Assembly: GCF_000720765.1 (NCBI RefSeq)
Contig: NZ_JODC01000014.1
Span: 62,001 to 126,000 of the forward strand
Direction: 5' to 3'
DNA: 64,000 nt
DNA from: Streptomyces sp. NRRL S-646
Lineage (GTDB): Bacteria; Actinomycetota; Actinomycetes; Streptomycetales; Streptomycetaceae
Shown: one piece after another, positions 52,966-62,616 of the stretch
Layout of the letters: every line of letters begins with the position of its first letter
Numbering within the stretch: the stretch's first letter is position 1
Program-made: the position numbers and the translations under genes
The notes under the pieces: model-generated
Seen by the model: the letters and a program-made list of their open reading frames with translations, nothing else
Told to the model about the DNA's origin: nothing
Database searches by the model: none

Positions 52966-55900
52966 CTAACGCTCCTGCTGGTGAGTGGGGCTCGGGAAAC
53001 TGCCGGTCTGACCGGTACCGGCCTGGCGACCCTGCGCGATGCCCCGACGGAGATTGGTCAGCCGGCCGCGTACGTCGTCAGGCGCACGCGAGACCTGCGG
53101 ACCGGCTTGGTGCTGTTGCTGCTGAGCCGTGCCCGGAACGAGGTTCGCCCGGGGCACCCGGCGCGGCAGGCCGGAGGTGGTGACGCCGCCCGCCGCCGGC
53201 TGCCTGACACGCTCCGCCTGCCGGACGAGATCGTCGTTCGGGGAGGTGCGCCAGGAAGAGGTGGCGGGACGCTGTGAAGCCGCAGAGTGCTGCGGGGCCG
53301 CGGGAGCGGCAGGGGCGGCCGGAGCCTGCGGCTGCTGCGGGGCCGGTGCGGAGCCGTTGCTCTGCTGACCGCCCTGCTGGCTGCCGTGGAACCAGTTGGT
53401 CTCCAGAGTGTCGTACAGGGGCGTACGACCATCACCCGGGCCCGGCGCCGGCGGCAGTGCCTCGGGCTCCTGGCGGACGGGCCGCTGCTGCGGATGCTGC
53501 GGGGCCGGCGGCCTCGGAGCACCGAAGTCGCCACCCGGCTGCGGACGCTCGAACTGCCCTGGGTCACCGGGGTTCTGACGGCCCGGCAGGGAGTGCTGCC
53601 CGGTGGAGCCGTTGTCGTAGCCCGGCGTGGCGAACTGGCCCGTGGAGCTGCCGTCGTACGCCTGCGGACTCGCGAACTGTCCCGTGTTTGCGGGGTTGTT
53701 CGGGTTGTTCAGGTTGCTCTGGCCGCCTCGCCCGTTCTGGCCGGACGGAGCGCCGAAGACGTCCGAGCGGACGAACTGGCCCGTGTTCTGCGAACCGTTG
53801 CTGCTCGGCTGCTGCGCCCCGAAGTCCTGGGCGGCGAACTGGCCGGTGTGCTGCGGGTTGCCCGGCGCCGGGGCGCCGAAGTCGGGGCGCGCGAATTCCG
53901 AGGTGGAACCGGCGCCCTGACGGTCGTCGGACCGCGGGATCGCCGGCATCTCGGACGTCGAGTCGATGCGCGGCATCCGGGAGGTCTCGTCGTGGCCGCG
54001 CGGGGTGTCGAGCGAGTCACGCGGCACTGGCGGCTGCGCGTTCTCGTCACTCCAGCTCGGCCTGGACTGCGGGTTGCCGCCCGGCAGCTCGGCACGCGGA
54101 CCGCCACGGCCCGGCAGCTGCGGCTGACGGCCACGTCGGCCGCGGCCCTGCTCCTTGCCGGCGTCGGCGTTGCTGGGGGACTGCGGCGGTACGGCGCCAC
54201 GAGCGCCGCCGAAGCTGTCCTGCCCCATGCCCGCGGCCTGCAGGCCCTGCGGCGCACCAGGCGCCTGACCGAACCCGGCGCCCGCACCCGCGGGAGCCGG
54301 CCGGCCCTGCGGCGGGGCTGCCGGAGACTGCGGTCCACGCGGTCCGCCGGGCACACCCGGACGGCCGTCGCCGGCACCCGGCAGCGCGGCCCGCGGGCCC
54401 TGACCGGCACCGAGCAGACCACCACCGGAGGCACCGGCACCGAGGGCGCCACCACCGGGCGCACCGGCACCGGCCTGGCGCCGTGCGGCGGCCACACCTG
54501 CGGCGGCCTGCGCGGCGGCCGGACCGCCGGAGACACCGGGACCGCCCTGGCCGGGCTTGCCCGGAGCGGGCTTCTTGCCGCCCTGGGCGACATCGACGGG
54601 CAGCATGACCAGCGCGGTCGTACCACCGGAGTCGGACGGGCGCAGCTGGATACGGATGCCGTGGCGCTGCGACAGCCGGCCGACCACGAACAGACCCATG
54701 CGGCGGGAGACCGAGACGTCCACGGTGGGCGGCGAGGCGAGCCGCTCGTTGATCGCCGCGAGGTCCTCGGGGGAGAGACCGATACCGGTGTCGTGGATCT
54801 CGATCAGCACGCGGCCGTCGGGCAGCGCGTGACCGGTGACCTTGACCTTGGTCTGCGGCGAGGAGAACGAGGTCGCGTTCTCGAGCAGCTCGGCGAGGAG
54901 GTGCACGAGGTCGTTGACCACGCGGCCGGCGACCTCGGTCGTCGGCACGGCGGCCAGCTCGATGCGCTCGTACTGCTCCACCTCGGACGCGGCGGCGCGG
55001 AGCACGTCGACCAGCGGGACCGGGCGGGTCCAGCGACGGCCGGGCTCCTCACCCGCGAGGACGAGAAGGTTTTCACCGTTACGGCGCATACGCGTCGCGA
55101 GGTGGTCCAGCTTGAACAGCGAGGACAGCTGGTCCGGGTCGGCCTCACGGGACTCGAGCTCGGAGATCAGCGACAGCTGGCGCTGGATGAGGCCCTGGGA
55201 GCGGCGCGAGAGGTTGGTGAACATCGCGTTGACGTTGCCTCGCAGCAGGGCCTGCTCGGCGGCGAGGCGGACCGCCTCGCGGTGCACGTCGTCGAAGGCC
55301 GCGGCCACCTGGCCGATCTCGTCCCGGGAGTGCACACCGACCGACTCGACGGAGGTGTCGACGTCCTGCGGGTCCGACTCGGACAGCTGCTTGACCAGCT
55401 CGGGCAGCCGGTCCTGGGCGACCTTGTTGGCGGTCTCCTGCAGGCGGCGCAGGGAGCGGATCATGGAGCGGGCGATGACGAAGGCGCCGACGAGGGAGAC
55501 GCCGAGCACGAGCAGGATCAGCGCACCGGAGATGATCGCCTCGCGCTCGGAGGCTGCACGCAGCTCGCGGGCCTTCTGCTCCATGTCCTCGAGCAGCGTG
55601 TGCTCGATCTTCTTCATCTGCTCGATCTTGGTCGAGCTGTCGTCCACCCAGTCCTGGTACGAGCGCTTCGGCAGGTCGTCCAGGGCGTTCTGGGAGGCGA
55701 GGGCACGGCTGGCGTACTTGTCGCTGGCCGTGATCGTCGTGTTGTTCTCCTCGATGGGCTTGAGGAGAGCGGTGGCCTTGTCGGTGCCGTAGATGCTCCG
55801 GAAGCTGCGCAGCTCGGACTTCTGGCTCTCCAGCGCCGACTGCGCGTACAGCCGGTCGTTCTCCGAGAGGTCGCCGACCACGGTGTTGTTCGCGGGGAGC

Positions 55901-56739
55901 GCCGCCGCCAGAACGGCGCGCTGCATCGACGCGTACTCCTTGGCGGAGGAGAAGGACGCCAGGGCGCGGGTGCGCTGGATCATCTCGGGGTTGCTGGTGG
56001 CCTCGGCCATGTCCTGGGAGAGGTCCAGCAGGTGCGTGACCAGACGGTGGTAGGCCTCGACCGTCTGGGTCGAGTTGTTCTTGGCCTGGTAGGCGCTGGA
56101 GCGGATCTTCGACAGCTGTTCGAGGTCGCCGACCACGCCGACGAGGCTCTCGCGGACGCCCTGGAGTGAGCCGTCCTTGTTGGAGGTGTCGATCTCCTCG
56201 GCCGCGTCGATGAAGTTGGTCTTGGCCCGGTCCGTCTTGTCCCGGTAGCCCTTGACCGTGTAGTCGCTCGCCCTGGAGCCGTGCGCCAGCGGACCGGAGG
56301 ACAGGTCGCGCTCCTTCTGGAGCGCGTCGGCCAGCTCGGTGGCCTGCTTGGTCATGTCCGTCAGCAGCTTCATGTTGTCGAGCTGCTGGATGTCGTCCAT
56401 GTTGTCGCTGATGCGCAGCGCGCCCAGCGAGGTGGCCGCCACCACGGGGAGCGCGAGCAGCGACACCAGGCGCGTGGAGATGCGCCAGTTGCGCAGTGCC
56501 ACGCGGGATCCCGGACCGCTCGGGCCCTTGGGCGGCTTGACCGCCGGTGCGGCGGCGCCGGGGGACCCGGGAGGTGCCGACGCGCCGGGGCGCCCGGAGC
56601 GCTCTCCGCCGTCGCCGGACGGTGCCGGGCCCGGGTTCTGGGCGTGCTGGGGCGAGGAACTGCCGGCATTGGGGCCAGTCCCGCCGTGCGGCTCCGGCTC
56701 CGCCGAAGCACTGCCATCCCTCTTGAAACGTCCCTGCAC
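52966..56739 (-). CDS. cvnA1: Conservon sensor histidine-kinase-like protein CvnA (first conservon)
   Basis: A protein of about 1257 residues. TM1 is near 90-110, followed by a NIT-type extracellular domain (ADALQKERDLSSG and later YASMQRAVLAAAL), TM2 (IISGALILLVLGVSLVGAF), HAMP and HATPase_c (LLENATSFSSPQTKVKV, DTGIGLS, GLFVVGRLSQRHGI). The tail of about 550 residues is disordered, rich in Gly, Pro and Gln, and contains a series of TGQF repeats. It ends with the module GGVTTSGLPRRVPRANLV and GPQVSRAPDDVRGRLTNLRR, shared with CvnA2. I start at GTG 56739 (VQGRFKRDGS, AGAGGTTG upstream); longer in-frame extensions look non-coding. Confidence 0.92.
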   Translation of the reverse strand: MQGRFKRDGSASAEPEPHGGTGPNAGSSSPQHAQNPGPAPSGDGGERSGRPGASAPPGSPGAAAPAVKPPKGPSGPGSRVALRNWRISTRLVSLLALPVVAATSLGALRISDNMDDIQQLDNMKLLTDMTKQATELADALQKERDLSSGPLAHGSRASDYTVKGYRDKTDRAKTNFIDAAEEIDTSNKDGSLQGVRESLVGVVGDLEQLSKIRSSAYQAKNNSTQTVEAYHRLVTHLLDLSQDMAEATSNPEMIQRTRALASFSSAKEYASMQRAVLAAALPANNTVVGDLSENDRLYAQSALESQKSELRSFRSIYGTDKATALLKPIEENNTTITASDKYASRALASQNALDDLPKRSYQDWVDDSSTKIEQMKKIEHTLLEDMEQKARELRAASEREAIISGALILLVLGVSLVGAFVIARSMIRSLRRLQETANKVAQDRLPELVKQLSESDPQDVDTSVESVGVHSRDEIGQVAAAFDDVHREAVRLAAEQALLRGNVNAMFTNLSRRSQGLIQRQLSLISELESREADPDQLSSLFKLDHLATRMRRNGENLLVLAGEEPGRRWTRPVPLVDVLRAAASEVEQYERIELAAVPTTEVAGRVVNDLVHLLAELLENATSFSSPQTKVKVTGHALPDGRVLIEIHDTGIGLSPEDLAAINERLASPPTVDVSVSRRMGLFVVGRLSQRHGIRIQLRPSDSGGTTALVMLPVDVAQGGKKPAPGKPGQGGPGVSGGPAAAQAAAGVAAARRQAGAGAPGGGALGAGASGGGLLGAGQGPRAALPGAGDGRPGVPGGPRGPQSPAAPPQGRPAPAGAGAGFGQAPGAPQGLQAAGMGQDSFGGARGAVPPQSPSNADAGKEQGRGRRGRQPQLPGRGGPRAELPGGNPQSRPSWSDENAQPPVPRDSLDTPRGHDETSRMPRIDSTSEMPAIPRSDDRQGAGSTSEFARPDFGAPAPGNPQHTGQFAAQDFGAQQPSSNGSQNTGQFVRSDVFGAPSGQNGRGGQSNLNNPNNPANTGQFASPQAYDGSSTGQFATPGYDNGSTGQHSLPGRQNPGDPGQFERPQPGGDFGAPRPPAPQHPQQRPVRQEPEALPPAPGPGDGRTPLYDTLETNWFHGSQQGGQQSNGSAPAPQQPQAPAAPAAPAAPQHSAASQRPATSSWRTSPNDDLVRQAERVRQPAAGGVTTSGLPRRVPRANLVPGTAQQQQHQAGPQVSRAPDDVRGRLTNLRRGIAQGRQAGTGQTGSFPSPTHQQER

Positions 56740-57343
56740 TAGCGTCGCAACCTCTGGACCAGGCGCCCCTCCGCGTGAACGGAAAGACACGGTGTCGGCG
56801 TTTTTAGGCGGCGCCCTGAATGCGCCCCCATGTGGTCGTGAAGTGACCGGCGCTGGCTCCCCCTTCTCGCCGCAACGCGGCGCTCGTTGCGCCCCCTGTG
56901 CGCCGGCTCGATCCTGCGGCGGTCCGTGGAATTCCAGCACAGTGCCGGATCTCCAACAAGGGCCGAGCACTATGCCGTGACGCACGTGACTGCACGTGAG
57001 TGGAGGATTACCGGACGTAGAAAGTGATCTCGTCCATAACGGACTTATGCGGGCGAGTCATCCATGTGGGAGCGGTGTCCCAGTCGCCATGATCAGGAGC
57101 GGAATGATGGCTTCAGGGGGGCAATGTCCGTTTCGCGGGGGTCAATAGCGGGCCTGAATTGACCGTTTTGCCTGTCGCGTCGTGAGCAAACTCACATGCT
57201 GATCATGGGGTCTTCACGTCTTGGGAAGGGAATTGAATGTTTAGCCTGACGCTTTACAGGATGTAACACTTTGACAACCGCGCCTGCGCGAGGGGCCCGA
57301 GGGCCCGGCCGGGCGCCCGTAGACGACAAGGTCACGTACAACA
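56740..57343. other. 604-bp upstream region of first conservon
   Basis: No convincing gene. It should contain the cvnA1 promoter on the minus strand and that of the small plus-strand ORF. Two features stand out: the palindrome GTGAG-CAAA-CTCAC at 57182-57195, and a locally AT-richer stretch (57110-57260) that differs from the coding composition. Confidence 0.4.
57182..57195. promoter_or_regulatory. Inverted repeat GTGAG-CAAA-CTCAC
   Basis: A perfect 5-4-5 inverted repeat in the regulatory gap between the first conservon and the small ORF. The binding protein is unknown. Confidence 0.35.
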
Positions 57344-57532
57344 GTGAAGACCACGATGATGTTCCGCAACATAGCCAACCCGCGGCGCACGACGCTGGCG
57401 CACCTCGAGGACGCCGACGCACTGCAGACGCCGCAGCAGCCGGAGCACTCCGTCGATCTCCCCACCCAGACCGCCAATCCCCGTCGCACCATCCTGGTGG
57501 AGGTCCCCGCCACGGCCTCCGTCGCGCAGTAG
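57344..57532 (+). CDS. Small protein with duplicated ANPRRT motif (62 aa)
   Basis: The protein reads MKTTMMFRNIANPRRTTLAHLE, then an acidic, Pro/Gln-rich middle (DALQTPQQPEHSVDLPTQ) and TANPRRTILVEVPATA. The hexapeptide ANPRRT thus occurs twice, about 35 residues apart, once near each end. It has no signal peptide, Cys or transmembrane helix. The GTG at 57344 (or ATG at 57353) has only a weak ribosome site. I do not recognise it. The symmetrical layout suggests two docking sites or a processed peptide. Confidence 0.5.
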   Translation: MKTTMMFRNIANPRRTTLAHLEDADALQTPQQPEHSVDLPTQTANPRRTILVEVPATASVAQ

Positions 57533-57659
57533 TACGCGCACCGGCCGTAGATCACTCACCGCGGCAGCGCACGCCTCAAATACGCGCGGCGCAGCCCTCT
57601 CACCGCGTTAGCCTGGAGCGTCAGACTCCAGCCGGCTCAAGTGAGGGGCGCAGGATCCC

Positions 57660-58445
57660 GTGCGCATCGCCAGGTTCTCCATCGACGGGAACGTCGCCTT
57701 CGGCGCGGTCGAGGGCGACAAGCCGGACGAGCTCGTCCTCGACATCATCAAGGGCATCCCGTTCGCGGACTTCGAGCTCTCCGGTACGAAGGTGCCGGTC
57801 AGCAAGGTCAGGCTGCTGCCCCCTGTGCTCCCCAACAAGGTCGTGGCCTTCGGCCGCAACTACGCCGAGCACGCGCGCGAACTCGGCAACGAGGTGCCCG
57901 ACGCCCCGTTCGCCTTCTTCAAGCCCTCCACCTCGGTGATCGGCCCCGGCGACGAGATCCAGTACCCGCCCTTCTCCGAGGAACTGCACCACGAGGCCGA
58001 ACTGGCCGTCGTCATCGGCCGCATGTGCCGCGAGGTCCCGCGCGAGCGCGTGGCGGACGTGATCTTCGGCTACACCTGCGCCAACGACGTCACCGCCCGC
58101 GACGTGCAGAAGCGCGAGAAGCAGTGGGCCAGGGCCAAGGGCTTCGACACCTCCTGCCCGCTCGGCCCCTGGGTGGAGACCGACCTCGACCTCGCCACCG
58201 CGTCCGACCTGACCGTCCAGCTCACGGTCAACGGCGAACAACGCCAGCTCGGCCGCACCAGCGAGATGATCCACTCCATCGAGGATCTGATCGTCAACAT
58301 CTCCGAGGCCATGACGCTGCTCCCCGGCGACGTGATCCTCACGGGCACCCCGGCAGGCGTCGGACCGCTCACCGTCGGCGACGAGGTCGCCGTCACCATC
58401 GAAGGCATCGGCACTCTCACCAACAAGGTTGTCAAGCGTGGCTAG
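57660..58445 (+). CDS. Fumarylacetoacetate hydrolase family protein
   Basis: A 261-residue FAH-fold enzyme: [21 protein letters not shown] at the substrate entrance, [31 protein letters not shown] with the metal-ligand Glu residues, and [10 protein letters not shown] with another ligand. [15 protein letters not shown] is the C-terminal signature. Family members act as hydrolases or decarboxylases on 2-oxo acids such as oxaloacetate or homoprotocatechuate products. GTG start; it overlaps the beginning of gltX and is probably transcribed with it. Confidence 0.85.
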   Translation: MRIARFSIDGNVAFGAVEGDKPDELVLDIIKGIPFADFELSGTKVPVSKVRLLPPVLPNKVVAFGRNYAEHARELGNEVPDAPFAFFKPSTSVIGPGDEIQYPPFSEELHHEAELAVVIGRMCREVPRERVADVIFGYTCANDVTARDVQKREKQWARAKGFDTSCPLGPWVETDLDLATASDLTVQLTVNGEQRQLGRTSEMIHSIEDLIVNISEAMTLLPGDVILTGTPAGVGPLTVGDEVAVTIEGIGTLTNKVVKRG

Positions 58446-59925
58446 CGCACCCGGCTCCCCCGTACGCGTCCGTTTCTGCCCCTCGCCCACCGGTAACCCC
58501 CATGTGGGCCTGGTCCGCACCGCCCTGTTCAACTGGGCGTTCGCCCGGCACCACCAGGGCACCCTGGTCTTCCGCATCGAGGACACCGACGCCGCCCGCG
58601 ACTCCGAGGAGTCGTACAACCAGTTGCTCGACTCGATGCGCTGGCTGGGCTTCGACTGGGACGAGGGCCCCGAGGTCGGCGGCCCGCACGCGCCGTACCG
58701 CCAGTCGCAGCGCATGGACCTCTACGCCGACGTCGCGCAGAAGCTCCTCGCCGCCGGTCACGCGTACCACTGTTACTGCTCCCAGGAGGAGCTGGACACC
58801 CGCCGTGAGGCCGCCCGCGCCGCCGGCAAGCCGTCCGGCTACGACGGCCACTGCCGCGACCTCACGGACGCGCAGGTCGAGGAGTACAAGGCCCAGGGCC
58901 GCACCCCGATCGTCCGTTTCCGCATGCCCGACGAGACGATCACCTTCACGGACCTGGTCCGCGGCGAGCTGACCTTCACACCGGAGAACGTCCCGGACTA
59001 CGGCATCGTGCGCGCGAACGGCGCCCCGCTGTACACGCTCGTCAACCCGGTCGACGACGCCCTGATGGAGATCACCCACGTCCTGCGCGGCGAGGACCTG
59101 CTCTCCTCCACCCCCCGCCAGATCGCCCTCTACAAGGCGCTGATCGAGCTGGGCATCGCCAAGGAGGTCCCGCACTTCGGCCACCTGCCGTACGTCATGG
59201 GCGAGGGCAACAAGAAGCTCTCGAAGCGCGACCCGCAGTCCTCGCTGAACCTCTACCGCGAGCGCGGCTTCCTCCCGGAGGGCCTGCTCAACTACCTGTC
59301 CCTGCTGGGCTGGTCGCTCTCCGCGGACAAGGACATCTTCACCATCGAGGAGATGGTGGCTGCCTTCGACATCGCGGACGTGAACCCCAACCCGGCCCGC
59401 TTCGACCTCAAGAAGTGCGAGGCGATCAACGCCGACCACATCCGCCTGCTGGATGTGAAGGACTTCACGGAGCGCTGCGCCCCCTGGCTCAAGGCCCCCT
59501 TCGCCCCCTGGGCCCCGGAGGACTTCGACGAGGCCAAGTGGCAGGCGGTCGCCCCGCACGCCCAGACCCGCCTGAAGGTCCTCTCGGAGATCACGGACAA
59601 CGTCGACTTCCTGTTCCTCGCCGAGCCGGTCTTCGACGAGCCGTCCTGGACGAAGGCGATGAAGGAGGGCTCCGACGCCCTCCTCCGCACGGCCCGCGAG
59701 AAGCTGGAGTCCGCCGACTGGACCTCCGCCGAGTCCCTCAAGGAGGCCGTCCTGGCCGCCGGTGAGGCTCACGGCCTCAAGCTCGGCAAGGCCCAGGCCC
59801 CGGTCCGCGTCGCCGTCACCGGCCGCACGGTCGGCCTGCCCCTGTTCGAGTCCCTGGAGATCCTGGGCAAGGAGAAGACCCTGGCCCGCATCGACGCGGC
59901 GCTGGTCAGGCTCACCGCAGGGTGA
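58438..59925 (+). CDS. gltX: Glutamyl-tRNA synthetase (non-discriminating)
   Basis: A 495-residue class I synthetase. The HIGH-type motif is in [13 protein letters not shown] (residues about 15-27) and the KMSKS-type motif is KKLSKRD. The catalytic and anticodon-binding domains are complete. In actinobacteria, which as a rule lack GlnRS, it charges both tRNA-Glu and tRNA-Gln with glutamate, and GatCAB amidates the latter. I start at GTG 58438, just inside the end of the FAH gene (AAGG 9 nt upstream); a TTG nine bases earlier is the alternative. The tRNA-Gln and tRNA-Glu genes follow 3.5 kb downstream. Confidence 0.95.
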   Translation: MASAPGSPVRVRFCPSPTGNPHVGLVRTALFNWAFARHHQGTLVFRIEDTDAARDSEESYNQLLDSMRWLGFDWDEGPEVGGPHAPYRQSQRMDLYADVAQKLLAAGHAYHCYCSQEELDTRREAARAAGKPSGYDGHCRDLTDAQVEEYKAQGRTPIVRFRMPDETITFTDLVRGELTFTPENVPDYGIVRANGAPLYTLVNPVDDALMEITHVLRGEDLLSSTPRQIALYKALIELGIAKEVPHFGHLPYVMGEGNKKLSKRDPQSSLNLYRERGFLPEGLLNYLSLLGWSLSADKDIFTIEEMVAAFDIADVNPNPARFDLKKCEAINADHIRLLDVKDFTERCAPWLKAPFAPWAPEDFDEAKWQAVAPHAQTRLKVLSEITDNVDFLFLAEPVFDEPSWTKAMKEGSDALLRTAREKLESADWTSAESLKEAVLAAGEAHGLKLGKAQAPVRVAVTGRTVGLPLFESLEILGKEKTLARIDAALVRLTAG

Positions 59926-59944
59926 CACCGGCCCGGTGACTCAC

Positions 59945-59979
59945 AGGAGGGCGGCTTCCGCAACGGAAGCCGCCCTCCT
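59945..59979 (+). terminator. Terminator after gltX
   Basis: AGGAGGGCGGCTTCCG-CAA-CGGAAGCCGCCCTCCT is a perfect 16-bp stem with a three-base loop. Confidence 0.92.
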
Positions 59980-60110
59980 GCCGTACACGGACTTGTCACC
60001 CGGAGTTCTCCCTTCCGTGCAACTCCCGATCCCCGGGCCGACGTTGCATGGTCGCCTCACAGGTGAGGCGCAAGCTCATCCTGCTCAGCATGTGACTTGG
60101 GGGAGGGGTC

Positions 60111-62363
60111 GTGACCCGTTCACGAAGATTTGCCGAGGCGGCGCTCACCGGGGCGGTGGCCCTGTCCTGCGCGGTGTCCGCCACACAGGCGCAGGCCGCG
60201 CCGAGCGCCGACACACCCGTGGCGACCGTGCAGTTGAGCAGGACCGTGCCGACCGAGGTGCAATACCGGTGGTCCGGGGCGTCCGGGTTCCAGTACTGGC
60301 TGCCCGAGGGCGGCTCGGGCGCGACGACGTCCGTCGACTACCCGGACTTCACCCCGCCGCAGCACGCCGGGCCCGACGACCTGGCCACCGGCAACGATGT
60401 CAGCAACACCCGCAGCGGCAGCACGGTCACGCAGAAGCACCTCTCCACCGGTGCCACCGCGACCGTGCAGATCCCGGACGGCCAGACCTACGAGGCCGCC
60501 ACGGGCTGGAGCGTCCTCACCCAGGACGGCTCGGGCGCACCCCACGTCCTGCGCGCCGCCGCCGACGGCACCACCACCGACCTCCCGGTGACCGGCCTGC
60601 CCGCCGGCGCCAAGCCCACCAAGTACGTCACGGGCGGCTCGGTGCGCCGCGCCGCCGTCGTCTACACCGTGGACGGCACGACCGGCGTGGGCCTGGTCGA
60701 CCTCGCGGACGGCTCCCTGCGCCCCTATGTGACCGGTCTGACCGCGGCACCCACGAAGGTCCTGTTCAACGACCGCTGGCTGGTCGCCGACAAGAAGGCG
60801 ATCCGGGTGGACTCGGAGCCGGGCACCGCTCCCGGCACCATCACGGGCCAGTACTACGGCACCCCGCAGGCCGTGGTCGGCGACCACCTGCTCACCGGTA
60901 TCAGCAAGGACGAGAACGACCCGATCTTCCTGCCCGCGGGAGTCGGCCCGGCCCTGTGGGACGTCTCACTCGCCGACAACAGCTCCCGGACGCTCCTCCC
61001 CGGCGCGGAGGGCCACTTCGGCATCACCCCGGACGGCGGCCTCCTCATCACCGCGGGCCCGTCCAGCGTCGACTGGCACGTCTACCGCGTCACGCCCACC
61101 GGCGACGGCGACGTCACCAGCAAGAACGTCCTCGACGTGCCGGCCTGGAAGACCCGTCCGGACGGCCTGGCGCTCGCGGGCGGCGAACTCCAGATGTACG
61201 GCAGCACCGGCAACACCGGCGCCTACGGCTTCTACACCATCCCGCTCGACACGACGGGCCGCCCGACCGCCCTCCAGACCCGCCGCGGCCCCGCGCTGGC
61301 CCCCGCGTCCCCGTGCCTGGCCGGCGACGCCGCCTGCCCGCAGATGGAGGCCCTCGGCGACGGCCGGGTCGCCTACCTGTGGACCGACTCCGCAGGCAAG
61401 GAGTCCATGAACGTCGTCGGCGAGGACGCGACCACCATCCGCAACCTGCCCACCGGCGACGCGGGCGGCCGCCTCCTCACCGGCACCGGCCGCTACGCGC
61501 TCTACAACGGCGGCACCGCCGGCGTGCAGGAGGTCGCCGACTTCCCGAAGGCCGCCGCCGGAACCATCATCCTGAACCGCACCCGCACCGCCGCCGCCCT
61601 CTGGGGCCAGCGCCTGTGGACCCCGGGCAGCACCCAGGGCACGGTCGTCGCCTACGACCTCAAGGCGAAGAAGAACGTGGCCACGGTCAGCACCGGCACC
61701 CCCTGCACCCCGAGCGAACTCCAGGCCGTGAACACCTGGCTGTACTGGAGCTGCGGCACCGCGGGACCGGCGGGCGTCTACGACCGCGCCACGGGCCGAG
61801 CGATCACCGTGCCCTCCGGCCCGGCCCGCCTCGCCGACGGCTACCTGGTCCGCGAGAACCGCACCACCCACGAACTGCTGCTCACCGACTTCCACACCGG
61901 TACGGCGACCACGCGCACCGTGGCCGTGCTCCCCACGACCGACCAGAACACCGGCGCCGGCAACGGACGGTGGGCCGTGGACCGCTTCGGCGGCAACGTC
62001 GCTTACCTCACGGACACGGCCAAGGTGGCGCTCGTCACCGCCAACGTCCCCACCTCGCCCCTGGCACAGATGGAGGCGCAGACGGACCCCGTGGCGGGCG
62101 GTCCGGCCACGTCCAACCCCTGGAAGCCGGTCTGGCAGCTCAGCAAGCCGTCGACCTGGACCCTGACCCTGACCACCGGCACCGGCACGCTCGTCCGCAC
62201 CCTCACCGGCACCTCCACCGCCGCCACCGTCCGCGCCTCCTGGGACGGCTACCGCCAGGACGGCACCCGGGCCCCCGGCACCTACACCTGGACCCTCACC
62301 GCCGAACCCCGCGACGGCCAGGGCCCGAACCTCACCCTGACCGGCACGACCACGGTCAACTGA
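60111..62363 (+). CDS. Secreted protein with propeller-like body and FlgD-type Ig C-terminal domain
   Basis: A 750-residue exported protein. The signal peptide (MTRSRRFAEAALTGAVALSCAVSATQAQA) is followed by a long beta-rich body of repeated short blades (residues about 40-640). These have recurring Gly/Asp-Gly turns such as DGTTGVGLVDLADGS and SAGKESMNVVGEDATT and look like a beta-propeller. The last about 85 residues (TLTLTTGTGTLVRTL, WDGYRQDGTRAPGTYTWTL) are a FlgD-like immunoglobulin domain. Such proteins occur widely in Streptomyces without a known role. A strong GGGGGAGGGG precedes the GTG. Confidence 0.75.
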   Translation: MTRSRRFAEAALTGAVALSCAVSATQAQAAPSADTPVATVQLSRTVPTEVQYRWSGASGFQYWLPEGGSGATTSVDYPDFTPPQHAGPDDLATGNDVSNTRSGSTVTQKHLSTGATATVQIPDGQTYEAATGWSVLTQDGSGAPHVLRAAADGTTTDLPVTGLPAGAKPTKYVTGGSVRRAAVVYTVDGTTGVGLVDLADGSLRPYVTGLTAAPTKVLFNDRWLVADKKAIRVDSEPGTAPGTITGQYYGTPQAVVGDHLLTGISKDENDPIFLPAGVGPALWDVSLADNSSRTLLPGAEGHFGITPDGGLLITAGPSSVDWHVYRVTPTGDGDVTSKNVLDVPAWKTRPDGLALAGGELQMYGSTGNTGAYGFYTIPLDTTGRPTALQTRRGPALAPASPCLAGDAACPQMEALGDGRVAYLWTDSAGKESMNVVGEDATTIRNLPTGDAGGRLLTGTGRYALYNGGTAGVQEVADFPKAAAGTIILNRTRTAAALWGQRLWTPGSTQGTVVAYDLKAKKNVATVSTGTPCTPSELQAVNTWLYWSCGTAGPAGVYDRATGRAITVPSGPARLADGYLVRENRTTHELLLTDFHTGTATTRTVAVLPTTDQNTGAGNGRWAVDRFGGNVAYLTDTAKVALVTANVPTSPLAQMEAQTDPVAGGPATSNPWKPVWQLSKPSTWTLTLTTGTGTLVRTLTGTSTAATVRASWDGYRQDGTRAPGTYTWTLTAEPRDGQGPNLTLTGTTTVN

Positions 62364-62410
62364 GAGACACGTCACGGACTGCCGCGTCACCGTCGGATCA
62401 AGCATTCGGC

Positions 62411-62507
62411 CGGGGCTGACCCCCGGACCCCCAGCCGGTCCGGGGGTACCGTCGGTGCCATGGTGATCAGAGCTGTCGTATGGGACGTGGACGACACCCT
62501 CTTCGAC
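62411..62507 (+). repeat. Tandem duplication unit 1 (HAD 5' region)
   Basis: A 97-bp segment containing GGGGCTGACCCCCGGACCCC, a TACCGT -10, an ATG and the first 16 codons of a HAD hydrolase. The second copy is at 62520-62616 (period 109 bp), with only a handful of differences. Confidence 0.9.
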
Positions 62508-62528
62508 GCTGCGTACTTCGGGGGCTGA
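62460..62528 (+). pseudogene. Duplicated 5' end of HAD hydrolase (22 codons)
   Basis: The frame reads MVIRAVVWDVDDTLFDAAYFGG and a stop. It is a truncated copy of the start of the following HAD gene (MAIRAVVWDVDDTLFDYTTA) and retains the DxDxT motif and a -10 element. It cannot form a functional enzyme. Confidence 0.8.
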
Positions 62529-62616
62529 CCCCCGGACCCCCAGCCGGTCCGCGGGTACCGTCGGAGTCATGGCGATCAGAGCTGTCGTATGGGACGTCGA
62601 CGACACCCTCTTCGAC
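62520..62616 (+). repeat. Tandem duplication unit 2 (HAD 5' region)
   Basis: The second copy of the 97-bp segment, containing the promoter-like TACCGT and the true start of the HAD gene at 62569. Confidence 0.9.

Noticed and set aside
53287..56169. Very long plus-strand frame opposite cvnA1
   Set aside because: An Arg/Val/Gly/His/Leu shadow translation with no recognisable domain; the minus strand encodes an unmistakable sensor kinase-like protein.
57344..57532. Small ORF as a lanthipeptide or lasso-peptide precursor
   Set aside because: It has no Cys, no recognised leader motif and no modification genes nearby.
62460..62528. The 22-codon HAD-like ORF as a functional microprotein
   Set aside because: It is an almost exact duplicate of the next gene's 5' end and stops at the duplication junction.
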